From the NCBI RefSeq assembly GCF_031987975.1, contig NZ_DALZYX010000005.1, positions 310,001-374,000 of the forward strand: a stretch of DNA of 64,000 nt, read 5' to 3'. The stretch's first letter is position 1; each line of letters opens with the position of its first letter. A program made the position numbers and the translations under genes. This stretch comes from Pseudescherichia sp031987975. GTDB taxonomy: Bacteria > Pseudomonadota > Gammaproteobacteria > Enterobacterales > Enterobacteriaceae. Under the pieces are notes generated by a model. It ran no database searches, had not been told where the DNA came from, and saw only the letters and a list, made by a program, of their open reading frames with translations. Shown piece by piece: positions 33,210-42,528 of the stretch.

Positions 33210-34139
33210 TTATTGCTCAGCCGCCGCTGACAGTGCCGCAGGCTCGTTGATGGCCGAGGCGGTCAGGGTGTCAACAATACGTTTGGTCAGGCCAGTCAGC
33301 ACTTTGCCCGGACCGACTTCATACAGGTGCTCAACGCCCTGAGAAGCCATAAATTCTACGCTTTTTGTCCACTGAACTGGGCTGTAGAGCTGGCGCACCA
33401 ACGCGTCGCGAATCGCTTCCGGCGTGGTTTCACACTTCACATCAACGTTGTTTACTACCGGAATAGCCGGGGCGTTGAAGGTGATTTTTTCCAGCTCGGC
33501 GGCCAGTTTCTCGGCTGCGGGCTTCATCAGCGCGCAGTGGGACGGGACGCTCACCGGCAGCGGCAGCGCACGCTTGGCACCCGCTGCTTTACAGGCCGCG
33601 CCTGCACGCTCAACCGCCTCTTTATGCCCGGCGATCACCACCTGGCCCGGGGAGTTGAAGTTCACCGGCGAGACGATCTGGCCTTCAGCGGCCTCTTCAC
33701 AGGCTTTGGCAATGGCTGCATCGTCAAGGCCGATAATGGCCGACATGCCGCCGGTCCCTTCCGGCACCGCTTCCTGCATAAATTTGCCACGCAGCTCAAC
33801 CAGGCGTACGGCATCGGCGAAATCAATCACGCCAGCGCATACCAGCGCGGAGTATTCACCCAGGCTATGACCAGCCAGCAAGGCCGGCGTTTTACCGCCC
33901 TGCTGCTGCCAGACGCGCCACAGTGCGACGGAGGCCGTCAGCAGTGCAGGCTGGGTCTGCCAGGTTTTGTTCAGCTCTTCTGCCGGACCCTGCTGGGTCA
34001 GCGCCCACAGGTCATAGCCCAGCGCCGCAGAGGCTTCGCGGAAGGTCTCTTCCACCTGTGGAAACTGCGCTGCCACATCGGCGAGCATACCCACGGTCTG
34101 AGAACCCTGTCCCGGGAAGACAAAAGCAAATTGCGTCAT
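33210..34139 (-). CDS. fabD: Malonyl-CoA:ACP transacylase
   Basis: Loads malonyl groups on AcpP. 309 residues. N-terminal FVFPGQGSQ, nucleophile in GHSLGEYSA (Ser92), catalytic His in SVPSHCALM. Lies between fabH and fabG in the usual cluster. Confidence 0.98.
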   Translation of the reverse strand: MTQFAFVFPGQGSQTVGMLADVAAQFPQVEETFREASAALGYDLWALTQQGPAEELNKTWQTQPALLTASVALWRVWQQQGGKTPALLAGHSLGEYSALVCAGVIDFADAVRLVELRGKFMQEAVPEGTGGMSAIIGLDDAAIAKACEEAAEGQIVSPVNFNSPGQVVIAGHKEAVERAGAACKAAGAKRALPLPVSVPSHCALMKPAAEKLAAELEKITFNAPAIPVVNNVDVKCETTPEAIRDALVRQLYSPVQWTKSVEFMASQGVEHLYEVGPGKVLTGLTKRIVDTLTASAINEPAALSAAAEQ

Positions 34140-34156
34140 CTTATTTATCCTTAATA

Positions 34157-35110
34157 CTAGAAACGAACCAGCGCAGAGCCCCAGGTGAAACCGCCGCCGA
34201 AGGCCTCGAGCAGCACCAGCTGACCCGGCTTGATACGTCCGTCGCGCACGGCCTCATCCAGCGCACAAGGCACGGACGCCGCCGAGGTATTGCCGTGACG
34301 GTCAAGGGTCACAACCACTTTATCCATCTCCATGCCCAGCTTTCTCGCCGTCGCGCTGATAATGCGCAGGTTCGCCTGGTGCGGAACCAGCCAGTCCAGC
34401 TCGGAACGATCGATATTATTGGCGGTCAGCGTCTCTTCAACGATGTGCGCCAGCTCGGTCACGGCCACTTTAAAGACTTCGTTACCGGTCATGGTCAGGT
34501 AGGTTGGGCTGTCCGGGGTAACGCGATCCAGGTTCGGCAGCGTCAGCAGCTCACCGTAGCTGCCGTCCGCGTGCAGATGGGTAGAGATGATACCCTGCTC
34601 TTCAGATGCGCTCAGCACTGCTGCGCCCGCGCCATCACCGAAGATAATAATTGTTCCGCGATCGGCAGGATCGCAGGTACGGGCTAATACGTCGGAGCCG
34701 ATCACCAGCGCATGCTTCACCGCACCGCTTTTAACATACTGATCGGCGATGCTCAGGGCATAGGTAAAGCCTGCGCAGGCGGCGGCCACGTCAAATGCCG
34801 GGCAGCCTTTGATCTCCAGCAGGTTCTGCACCTGGCAAGCCGCGCTTGGGAAAGCATGGGTCGCCGAGGTAGTCGCAACGATGATCAGACCGATCTCGTT
34901 TTTATCAACGCCTGCCATCTCAAGGGCACGCTTAGCGGCTTCGAAGCCCATCGTGGCCACGGTCTCATTCGGGGCAGCAATGCGGCGCTCGCGGATACCC
35001 GTGCGGGTAACGATCCACTCGTCAGAGGTATCGACCATCTTTTCCAGGTCGGCGTTGGTTCGCACTTGCTCGGGCAGGTAGCTGCCGGTACCACTAATCT
35101 TCGTATACAT
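34157..35110 (-). CDS. fabH: 3-oxoacyl-ACP synthase III (KAS III)
   Basis: Starts fatty-acid synthesis by condensing acetyl-CoA with malonyl-ACP. 317 residues. Cys112 in AAACAGF, His in VPHQANLRI and Asn in GNTSAASVP complete the triad. Six bases after plsX. Confidence 0.98.
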   Translation of the reverse strand: MYTKISGTGSYLPEQVRTNADLEKMVDTSDEWIVTRTGIRERRIAAPNETVATMGFEAAKRALEMAGVDKNEIGLIIVATTSATHAFPSAACQVQNLLEIKGCPAFDVAAACAGFTYALSIADQYVKSGAVKHALVIGSDVLARTCDPADRGTIIIFGDGAGAAVLSASEEQGIISTHLHADGSYGELLTLPNLDRVTPDSPTYLTMTGNEVFKVAVTELAHIVEETLTANNIDRSELDWLVPHQANLRIISATARKLGMEMDKVVVTLDRHGNTSAASVPCALDEAVRDGRIKPGQLVLLEAFGGGFTWGSALVRF

Positions 35111-35116
35111 ATACGC

Positions 35117-36151
35117 TCAGTCTTTTTCCGGTAACACAGATTCCAGGCGAGCGGCAATCCGTTCGGGGACATGCCGCTGCACCGCCTGCACTGCCTGTTC
35201 AATCGCGACAGCAAACGCGCGCTGATTGGCTGCACCATGACTCTTAATCACCGTGCCGCGCAATCCTAACAGACAGGCACCATTATACTGGTCGGGGTTG
35301 AGGTGACTGAATCGCCTTGTCAGGCTTTTTTGTAACCAACGCTTTAATAAAAGCAGCCACCACGACCGTTTTTTGCCCTCGCCCTGTGATTTCAGCAATG
35401 ACAGGAACATTCTGACCATGCCTTCCATCGTCTTCAACGTCACGTTACCGGTGAAGCCATCACAGACCAGCACGTCGGTTTTGCCAGTGAGCAGCTCATT
35501 GGCTTCAAGATAGCCAATATAGTTGATCGATGGGATCGATTTTAGTAGCGCCGAGGCGTCGCGGATGCTATCGAGACCCTTAACTTCTTCCTCACCGATA
35601 TTGAGCAGCGCCACGCGCGGATGTTCAATACCGATTACCTCTTCAGCCATCACCGAACCCATAATGGCAAACTGCACCAGCATGGTACTGTCACAGTCAA
35701 CGTTAGCGCCGAGATCCAGCACTACGGTTCTGCCCTTCTGCTGATGCGGCAGCACCGTCATCAGCGCCGGACGTTCAATACCTTCAATGGGCTTAAGCAG
35801 TAGCTTAGCCAGCCCCATCAGCGCTCCGGTATTGCCTGCGCTAACGCAGGCCTCGGCGCGCCCCTCTTTGACCAGCTCCAGCGCCATGCGCATAGAGCTG
35901 CCCCGGCTGTTGCGCACGGCCTGGGCGGGACGGACATCACTGGCAATAACCGACTGGGCAGGGATAATCTGCAGGCGCGAACGCTGGTCAAAATCGGCTT
36001 TGGCAAGTAATGGCGTGATAGCGTCGGGATGACCGACTAACAGAAGTGTGAGCTGCGGGTTAGAATGCAGTGCCTGCAATGCTGCAGGCACCGTCACGGA
36101 AGGGCCAAAATCGCCCCCCATGACATCTAACGCCAGGGTTAGACGTGTCAA
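35117..36151 (-). CDS. plsX: Phosphate acyltransferase PlsX
   Basis: Makes acyl-phosphate from acyl-ACP for phospholipid synthesis and peripherally binds the membrane. 344 residues with LDVMGGDFGP, SAGNTGALMG and the GFTGN motif. It ends about a dozen residues earlier than E. coli PlsX (356), stopping at VLPEKD, so the non-conserved C-terminal tail is trimmed. The start is a TTG that gives the family N-terminus MTRLTLALD; no strong ribosome binding site is visible. Confidence 0.95.
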   Translation of the reverse strand: MTRLTLALDVMGGDFGPSVTVPAALQALHSNPQLTLLLVGHPDAITPLLAKADFDQRSRLQIIPAQSVIASDVRPAQAVRNSRGSSMRMALELVKEGRAEACVSAGNTGALMGLAKLLLKPIEGIERPALMTVLPHQQKGRTVVLDLGANVDCDSTMLVQFAIMGSVMAEEVIGIEHPRVALLNIGEEEVKGLDSIRDASALLKSIPSINYIGYLEANELLTGKTDVLVCDGFTGNVTLKTMEGMVRMFLSLLKSQGEGKKRSWWLLLLKRWLQKSLTRRFSHLNPDQYNGACLLGLRGTVIKSHGAANQRAFAVAIEQAVQAVQRHVPERIAARLESVLPEKD

Positions 36152-36226
36152 GGTATCGTCGAGCCTGGTTCGGTTAACCCCCGCTTACACGGGGATTTCC
36201 TCACTAAGCCTCACGCTTGCGCGTGA

Positions 36227-36400
36227 TTACTTAGTGATAACCTTGCGACCGCGGTAGAAACCGTCAGCGGTCATGTGGTGACGCAGGTGAGACTCACCAG
36301 AGGTTTTGTCTACAGACAGGCTGGTGACTGCGGTCAGCGCGTCATGGGAACGACGCATGCCACGTTTGGAACGGGTTGGTTTATTTTGTTGTACGGCCAT
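36227..36400 (-). CDS. rpmF: Ribosomal protein bL32
   Basis: 57-residue basic protein of the large subunit, MAVQQNKPTRSKRG to GRKVITK, identical in form to E. coli L32 (no zinc Cys motif). GAGGAG precedes the ATG. Lies between yceD and plsX; transcription of rpmF into the fab genes links ribosome and membrane synthesis. Confidence 0.97.
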   Translation of the reverse strand: MAVQQNKPTRSKRGMRRSHDALTAVTSLSVDKTSGESHLRHHMTADGFYRGRKVITK

Positions 36401-36448
36401 GGACCTTACTCCTCAATTACGGTAACTCCATTACTACGGAGAGACCTG

Positions 36449-36970
36449 TTACTTACGCTTTAAGCTGGCTAATACGGCAAATGGGTTTGGCTTCTGTGCC
36501 TCTTCAGGCAGTTCACCAAAGACCATGTCCGCGTCGGACACTTCACAGTGTTCAGAATCATGCACCGGCACTACCGGCAGGGAGAGGATAATTTCATCCT
36601 CGACCAATGCCAGCAGGTCGATTTCACCGAATTCGTTAACCTGAATCGGTTCATACGCTTCCGGGAGTGCTTCGGCCTGCTCGTCTTTGACGATCGGGCT
36701 GAAACAATATTGTGTGTAGACCTGATGGGCAAACGGCTTACCGCAACGCTGGCATTCGAGCGTTACCGACACCTTCGCATCGCCGGTTAACACCGCCAGC
36801 CGCTGGTTATCGATAGCGAACGACATGGAGCATTCCACATCACTGTCTACACTGACTACGGATTCAGCGACGCGCTCGGCCTGCTCACGAGTGTATACAC
36901 CCTCGTAATCAAGGCGTTTTTGAGCGGTACGAACCGGATCAAGAGTCAGGGGTAATTTTACCTTTTGCAT
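36449..36970 (-). CDS. yceD: YceD, DUF177 protein linked to 23S rRNA accumulation
   Basis: 173 residues. A central Cys pair (LECQRCGKPF) and a later Cys (YTQYCF), an acidic segment (VNEFGEIDLLALVEDEIILSLP) and the C-terminal NPFAVLASLKRK. YceD homologues are required for normal 23S rRNA accumulation in some bacteria and plants. First gene of the yceD-rpmF-plsX-fab run, divergent from yceF. Confidence 0.94.
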   Translation of the reverse strand: MQKVKLPLTLDPVRTAQKRLDYEGVYTREQAERVAESVVSVDSDVECSMSFAIDNQRLAVLTGDAKVSVTLECQRCGKPFAHQVYTQYCFSPIVKDEQAEALPEAYEPIQVNEFGEIDLLALVEDEIILSLPVVPVHDSEHCEVSDADMVFGELPEEAQKPNPFAVLASLKRK

Positions 36971-37111
36971 AGGGCGCGCATATTAACTTTGTAACGTTCT
37001 GGAGTCAAAGAAAAAGGCAGTCTGCAATTGCCTTTTGCCAATTATTCGCACACATTGCGGCCTGTAGTTTAAAATGCCTGACCTCGTTATGCCATATAGG
37101 GTGGAAAAAAT

Positions 37112-37696
37112 ATGTCGAATATTATTCTTGCGTCCACGTCACCATACCGCCGCGCGCTGCTGGAAAAGCTCGGCCTGGCCTTCGAGTGTGCCGCGCCGGG
37201 CGTGGACGAGACGCCACAGCCAGGCGAAGCGCCCCGTCACCTGGTGCTACGCCTGGCGCAGGCTAAAGCCCAGTCGCTGGCGCACCGCTACCCTAACCAC
37301 CTGATTATTGGCTCCGATCAGGTGTGCGTGCTGGACGGTGAGATCGCCGGCAAGCCGTTAACGGAGGAGAAAGCCTTTCAGCAATTAATGAAGGCGCGGG
37401 GCAATATCATCACCTTCTATACCGGGCTGGCGCTCTATAACTCCGCCACCGGCCACCTGCAAACCGAGTGCGAGCCGTTTGACGTTCACTTTCGCCGCCT
37501 GAGCGAGCAGGAGATTACAGACTATCTGCGTAAAGAGCGGCCGTTGAACTGCGCTGGCAGCTTTAAAAGCGAGGGGCTGGGAATTGCGCTGTTCGATCGC
37601 CTCGAGGGCCGGGATCCCAATACGCTGGTGGGGTTGCCGCTGATTGCACTCTGCCAGATGCTACGCCGGGAGCACGCAAATCCGCTGTTAGCGTAA
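37112..37696 (+). CDS. yceF: Maf-type nucleoside triphosphate pyrophosphatase (m7GTP)
   Basis: 194 residues. Maf fold with the N-terminal LASTSPYRRALL phosphate loop, GSDQVCVLDGEI and the Lys of GKPLTEEKA. The YceF subfamily hydrolyses 7-methyl-GTP. GGTGGAAA precedes the ATG. Divergent from yceD, convergent with rluC. Confidence 0.93.
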   Translation: MSNIILASTSPYRRALLEKLGLAFECAAPGVDETPQPGEAPRHLVLRLAQAKAQSLAHRYPNHLIIGSDQVCVLDGEIAGKPLTEEKAFQQLMKARGNIITFYTGLALYNSATGHLQTECEPFDVHFRRLSEQEITDYLRKERPLNCAGSFKSEGLGIALFDRLEGRDPNTLVGLPLIALCQMLRREHANPLLA

Positions 37697-37701
37697 ATAA
37701 T

Positions 37702-37721
37702 GCCCGGCAGGCACGCCGGGC
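37702..37721. terminator. Shared hairpin between yceF and rluC
   Basis: GCCCGGC (37702-37708) pairs with GCCGGGC (37715-37721) in the 31-base gap between the convergent genes. T-runs are short on both sides. Confidence 0.5.
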
Positions 37722-37727
37722 GTTACG

Positions 37728-38675
37728 TTAACCGCGCAACACCTTCAGGCAGCGTTTGAGCTGCTCATCCAGCGGGGCTTCAATACGCAGGGTTTCGCCG
37801 GTCCCCGGATGGGTGAACTTCAGCGCCGCCGCGTGCAGGAAGAGACGGTTTAGCCCGGTACCTGCCAGCTGCTTATCAAACTCGCGGTCGCCGTAGCGAT
37901 CGTCAAAGGCGATAGGATGCCCGGCGTGCTGAGTATGGACGCGGATCTGGTGGGTACGGCCGGTAATCGGGCTACAGCGCACCAGGGTGGCAAAGGCATA
38001 GCGCTCTTCAACCTTAAAGCGCGTCTCTGAGGGTTTGCCTTCGCTATTCACGCGGACGATCCGCTCCCCGCTCTGCAGAATATTTTTCAGCAGCGGAGCC
38101 TGTACTGCTTTAACATGCGACTGCCACTGGCCGCGCACCAGCGCCAGATAGTCCTTCTGCATGCCCTTATCGCGCAGCTGCTCGTGCAGGGAGCGCAGCG
38201 CCGAGCGCTTCTTAGCGACCAGCAGCACGCCGGAGGTGTCCCGGTCCAGACGGTGAACCAGCTCCAGGAAGCGCGCCTCTGGACGCAGAGCGCGCAGGCC
38301 CTCGATGACGCCGAAGCTCAGCCCACTGCCACCGTGTACAGCGGTACCGGAGGGCTTGTTCAGCACCAGGATGTGATCGTCTTCATAAAGAATAACATCC
38401 GCCAGCGCGGCAACCTTATTCAGATGCGGCGATACCGCCTCCTCTTCGCGCTCGGCCACGCGCACCGGTGGGATACGCACCTCGTCCCCGCCTTCCAGCT
38501 TATACTCGGGCTTCACGCGTTTCTTGTTAACCCGCACTTCGCCTTTACGCAGGATGCGGTAGATCATACTTTTCGGCACGCCCTTGAGCTGGGTGCGCAA
38601 AAAGTTATCGATGCGTTGCCCGGCGTCGTCGGCCGCAATAGCAACAATTTTTACGGATGGGGTCTCTGTTTTCAT
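37728..38675 (-). CDS. rluC: 23S rRNA pseudouridine synthase RluC
   Basis: Modifies U955, U2504 and U2580 of 23S rRNA in E. coli. 315 residues from ATG 38675: N-terminal S4 RNA-binding domain (about 20-80, QRIDNFLRTQLKG), then the synthase domain with HRLDRDTSGVLL (catalytic Asp) and GRTHQIRVH. The frame continues 42 bases upstream, but MKTETPSVKI matches the E. coli start. It is a few residues shorter than E. coli at the C-terminus (319). Divergent from rne. Confidence 0.96.
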   Translation of the reverse strand: MKTETPSVKIVAIAADDAGQRIDNFLRTQLKGVPKSMIYRILRKGEVRVNKKRVKPEYKLEGGDEVRIPPVRVAEREEEAVSPHLNKVAALADVILYEDDHILVLNKPSGTAVHGGSGLSFGVIEGLRALRPEARFLELVHRLDRDTSGVLLVAKKRSALRSLHEQLRDKGMQKDYLALVRGQWQSHVKAVQAPLLKNILQSGERIVRVNSEGKPSETRFKVEERYAFATLVRCSPITGRTHQIRVHTQHAGHPIAFDDRYGDREFDKQLAGTGLNRLFLHAAALKFTHPGTGETLRIEAPLDEQLKRCLKVLRG

Positions 38676-39242
38676 GGGTGGCGATTCTAAAAGCCCAGCC
38701 CGATTAGCGCCACTCATTTTTCTATGCTTATATTTATGTCTGGCGGTGTCTTGTTGACCGTCATCACGCTTTTCGCTGGGTTTTAGAACAATCCCTGGGC
38801 AAACGTGAAAAAACTGTTAGTAACCGGGTGATAAATGGCAAAAGTCATCTTGCTATAACAGATTTAGCAAGGAATAATGATGCAGTTTTCCGCTTGAATC
38901 TTGTTAAACAAGGAAATTTGCGGAATGACCAGTTTTGCCTGTCCGATCATCCACGCAGCAATGGCGTAAGACGTATTGATCCTTCAGGCACTTAGCGGGC
39001 TGCGGGTTGCAGTCCTTACCGGTAAAGGGATCGACTCTGGAGAGTAATACCCAGGCAGTTCCCCTGATAATTGCGCTGTTTTTCCGTATGAAATACAGGC
39101 AACCGACACTCTGCGCCTCTTAAGCGTGCGATAACCGTGAGGTTGGCGACGTGAACAGACACGAGGCCATCGGTTCACCCCGGAAAGGCGTTAACTATGC
39201 CCGCAGCCTAGTCGTCAATGTAAGAATAATGAGTAAGTTACG
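38676..39242 (+). promoter_or_regulatory. rne promoter region and long 5' leader
   Basis: 567 bases without a gene between rluC and rne. In E. coli rne has a leader of about 360 nt whose hairpins let RNase E degrade its own mRNA; conserved spacing suggests the same here, with transcription starting around 38880. Hairpin-rich sequence follows (for example GGTTGCAG... at 39004 and ACGTGAACAGACACG near 39150). The short minus-strand frame inside it is not convincing. Confidence 0.6.
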
Positions 39243-42200
39243 ATGAAAAGAATGTTAATTAACGCAACTCAGCAGGAAGAGTTGCGCGTCGCCCTTGTTG
39301 ATGGGCAGCGCCTGTACGACCTGGATATCGAAAGCCCGGGACACGAACAGAAAAAAGCGAACATCTACAAAGGCAAAATTACCCGTATCGAACCGAGCCT
39401 TGAAGCCGCATTTGTTGACTACGGTGCTGAGCGTCACGGTTTCCTTCCTCTCAAAGAGATCGCCCGCGAATACTTCCCCGCTAACTACAGTGCCCATGGC
39501 CGCCCGAACATCAAAGATGTGCTGCGCGAAGGCCAGGAGGTCATTGTCCAGATCGATAAAGAAGAGCGCGGTAACAAAGGCGCAGCCTTAACCACCTTTA
39601 TCAGTCTTGCCGGTAGCTACCTGGTTCTGATGCCTAACAACCCGCGTGCGGGCGGCATCTCTCGCCGTATCGAAGGCGATGACCGTACCGAGCTGAAAGA
39701 GGCGCTGGCAAGCCTGAACATGCCGGACGGCATGGGGTTAATCGTTCGCACCGCAGGCGTGGGCAAATCTGCCGAAGCGCTGCAGTGGGACCTTAGCTTC
39801 CGCCTGAAACACTGGGAAGCGATCCAGAAAGCGGCTGAAAACCGCCCTGCTCCGTTCCTGATCCACCAGGAGAGCAACGTTATCGTTCGCGCCTTCCGCG
39901 ACTACCTGCGCCAGGATATCGGTGAGATCCTCATCGATAACCCGAAGGTGCTGGAGCTGGCTCGCCAGCATATCGCCGCGCTGGGCCGTCCGGACTTCAG
40001 CAGCAAAATCAAGCTCTACACCGGTGAGATCCCGCTGTTCAGCCACTACCAGATCGAGTCGCAGATCGAGTCCGCCTTCCAGCGTGAAGTGCGCCTCCCC
40101 TCCGGCGGCTCCATCGTCATCGACTCCACCGAAGCGCTGACCGCGATTGATATCAACTCCGCCCGCGCTACCCGCGGTGGCGATATCGAAGAGACGGCGT
40201 TTAACACCAACCTGGAAGCGGCAGATGAAATTGCCCGCCAGCTACGCCTGCGCGACCTCGGTGGCCTGATCGTTATCGACTTTATCGATATGACGCCGGT
40301 TCGCCACCAGCGCGCGGTAGAAAACCGCCTGCGCGAAGCGGTGCGCCAGGACCGTGCCCGTATCCAGATCAGCCATATTTCCCGCTTCGGCCTGCTGGAG
40401 ATGTCCCGTCAGCGTCTCAGCCCCTCTCTGGGCGAGTCCAGCCACCACGTCTGCCCACGCTGTAGCGGTACCGGGACCATTCGTGACAACGAATCTCTGT
40501 CGCTCTCAATTCTGCGCCTGATCGAAGAGGAAGCGCTGAAGGAGAACACCCAGGAAGTTCACGCTATTGTTCCCGTACCGATTGCCTCCTACCTGCTCAA
40601 CGAAAAACGTGCCGCGGTAAGCGCGATCGAAGCGCGTCAGGGCGGCATTAAGTGCGTTATCGTGCCGAACGACCAGATGGAAACCCCGCACTACTCCGTG
40701 CTGCGCGTGCGTAAAGGTGAAGAGACATCCACCCTGAGCTACAAGCTGCCGAAGCTGCATGAAGAGGCGATGGCGCTGCCGTCCGAAGAGGAGTACGCCG
40801 AGCGCAAACAGCCTGAACAGCCTGCGCTGGCGACCTTCGTGATGCCTGACATTCCGCCAGCGCCTGCGCCGCAGCCGGCTCCTGTCGCTGAAGAGAAAGT
40901 GCAGCCGATCGCCGCACAGCCTGCCGCCGCAGCGGAAACTGGCCTGCTGGGCCGCCTCTTTGGCGCACTGAAGAAAATGTTCGCCAGCGAGCCTGCCAGC
41001 CAGCCGGTTGAAGTCAAAGCGCAAGAAGAAGTTAAAGAAGAGAAACCGGCCCGTTCCCAGGAGCGTCGCAAGCCGCGCCAGAACAACCGTCGTGACCGCA
41101 ACGAGCGCGGTGACCGTGGCGATCGTAATGAGCGTCGCGATAGCCGTAGCGAGGGAGCGGAAGCACGCGAAGGCCGCGATAATCGTGATAATCGTGAGCG
41201 TGATGAAAATCGCCGTAGCCGCCGTGAAAAGCAGCAGCCGAACGGTGACGTTCGTGAAGCGCGCCAGCCGCAGGCCGCCGCTGACGATGGAGATAAAGCT
41301 AAATCTCGTGACGAGCAGCAGCAGTCTCGCCGCGAGCGCAACCGTCGCCGCAACGACGAGAAGCGTCAGGCCCAGCAGGAAGTGAAAGCCCTGAACCGTG
41401 AAGAGCAGCCTGTAGCGGAAGTGGAAGCAGAACAGGAAGATCGCGTTCAGGTGATGCCGCGCCGTAAACAGCGCCAGCTGAGCCAGAAGGTACGGTTTGA
41501 ATCTGCACCGTCTGCTGATGCTATCGTTGAAGAGACCGCTGCCCCGGTAACTGATGCTCAGGCATCCCATACCGAGCTGGCGAAGGTTGATCTGCCTGCG
41601 GTCGTTGAGCAGCCAGTTCAGGAGCAGGACGAGTCTGCCGAGAACCGTGACAACGCCGGTATGCCGCGCCGCTCACGCCGTTCCCCACGTCACCTGCGCG
41701 TTAGCGGCCAGCGCCGCCGCCGCTACCGTGACGAGCGCTACCCGACCCAGTCGCCGATGCCGCTGACCGTAGCCTGTGCATCGCCGGAGATGGCGTCAGG
41801 TAAAGTGTGGATCAGCTACCCGGTCGCTCAGAGCGTCGAGCCGGTTCAGGATGAAGCCAACGTTGAGACCGCACCGGAAGCTACCCAGCAGCCGATCGTT
41901 GAGCCAGTAGCCGAGCCAATTGCTGCATCCGTCAGCGTTGAACCTGCCGCTGCGGAACCTGTCGCTGTTGAATCAGTCGCCGCTGAACCTACCGCAGTTG
42001 AGCCGGAGGCCGCCGTGAGCGAGCCGCAGCCTGCCGCAGTGGAAACAACGCATCCAGAAGTGATTGAGACCCCGGTTGATGAGCAGCCGCAGCTGATTGC
42101 TCAGGAAGACGTGCCGGTTGCCGAGCACATCGCCGAGATCGCCGAGCCTGCTGAAACCCCTGTCGAAGAGGTTAAAGAGGTAAAAGCCGCTGAGCCTGTT

Positions 42201-42485
42201 GTCGAAGCGCAGCCGGAACCGGAAGCGAAACCTGTGGTTGAGCCGAAACCTGAGGTTAAGGTGAAGCCGGTCATTACCGCTGAGCCTGTCGCCGCTAAGC
42301 CGCTGCACAGTTTTGCGACCGCACCGATGACCCGTGCGCCAGCTCCGGAATACGTTCCTGAGCAGCCGCGTCACAGCGACTGGGTTCGCCCGGCGTTTGA
42401 GTTCTCGGGCAAGGGTTCTGCGGGCGGCCATAGCGCCACCCATCAGGCCACCGCGCCTGCAACGCGCCCGCAGCAGCCTGAATAA
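39243..42485 (+). CDS. rne: Ribonuclease E
   Basis: Essential endoribonuclease and degradosome scaffold. 1080 residues (E. coli 1061). The N-terminal half is nearly identical to E. coli: S1 domain (35-125), 5'-sensor, DNase I-like catalytic domain with ALTAIDINSARATRG and IVIDFIDMTPVRHQ (catalytic Asp pair) and Zn-link CPRCSGTG. The membrane-targeting helix is GLLGRLFGALKKMF at about 565-580. Then Arg-rich RNA-binding segments (600-720 and MPRRSRRSPRHLRVSGQRRRR), a long Ala/Val/Glu/Pro repeat region (about 865-1030), and the PNPase-binding end (APMTRAPAPEYVPEQPRHSDW). Autoregulated through its leader. Confidence 0.98.
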   Translation: MKRMLINATQQEELRVALVDGQRLYDLDIESPGHEQKKANIYKGKITRIEPSLEAAFVDYGAERHGFLPLKEIAREYFPANYSAHGRPNIKDVLREGQEVIVQIDKEERGNKGAALTTFISLAGSYLVLMPNNPRAGGISRRIEGDDRTELKEALASLNMPDGMGLIVRTAGVGKSAEALQWDLSFRLKHWEAIQKAAENRPAPFLIHQESNVIVRAFRDYLRQDIGEILIDNPKVLELARQHIAALGRPDFSSKIKLYTGEIPLFSHYQIESQIESAFQREVRLPSGGSIVIDSTEALTAIDINSARATRGGDIEETAFNTNLEAADEIARQLRLRDLGGLIVIDFIDMTPVRHQRAVENRLREAVRQDRARIQISHISRFGLLEMSRQRLSPSLGESSHHVCPRCSGTGTIRDNESLSLSILRLIEEEALKENTQEVHAIVPVPIASYLLNEKRAAVSAIEARQGGIKCVIVPNDQMETPHYSVLRVRKGEETSTLSYKLPKLHEEAMALPSEEEYAERKQPEQPALATFVMPDIPPAPAPQPAPVAEEKVQPIAAQPAAAAETGLLGRLFGALKKMFASEPASQPVEVKAQEEVKEEKPARSQERRKPRQNNRRDRNERGDRGDRNERRDSRSEGAEAREGRDNRDNRERDENRRSRREKQQPNGDVREARQPQAAADDGDKAKSRDEQQQSRRERNRRRNDEKRQAQQEVKALNREEQPVAEVEAEQEDRVQVMPRRKQRQLSQKVRFESAPSADAIVEETAAPVTDAQASHTELAKVDLPAVVEQPVQEQDESAENRDNAGMPRRSRRSPRHLRVSGQRRRRYRDERYPTQSPMPLTVACASPEMASGKVWISYPVAQSVEPVQDEANVETAPEATQQPIVEPVAEPIAASVSVEPAAAEPVAVESVAAEPTAVEPEAAVSEPQPAAVETTHPEVIETPVDEQPQLIAQEDVPVAEHIAEIAEPAETPVEEVKEVKAAEPVVEAQPEPEAKPVVEPKPEVKVKPVITAEPVAAKPLHSFATAPMTRAPAPEYVPEQPRHSDWVRPAFEFSGKGSAGGHSATHQATAPATRPQQPE

Positions 42486-42502
42486 CACGCTCTGCCAATA
42501 AT

Positions 42503-42528
42503 AAGCCGACCTCCGGGTCGGCTTTTTT
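42503..42528 (+). terminator. rne terminator
   Basis: AAGCCGACC (42503-42511), loop TCCG, GGTCGGCTT (42516-42524), TTTT. Eighteen bases after the rne stop. Confidence 0.93.

Noticed and set aside
33327..34154. A 275-codon plus-strand frame
   Set aside because: Antisense to fabD, no domain recognised.
36971..37111. Possible sRNA (SraB-like) in the yceD-yceF gap
   Set aside because: E. coli has an sRNA reported here, but I saw no clear terminator-and-promoter pair that would support a call.
40506..41570. A 354-codon minus-strand frame inside rne
   Set aside because: Antisense to the RNase E gene; composition (Leu/Phe/Arg-rich) is what the reverse of its Glu/Arg-rich linker gives.
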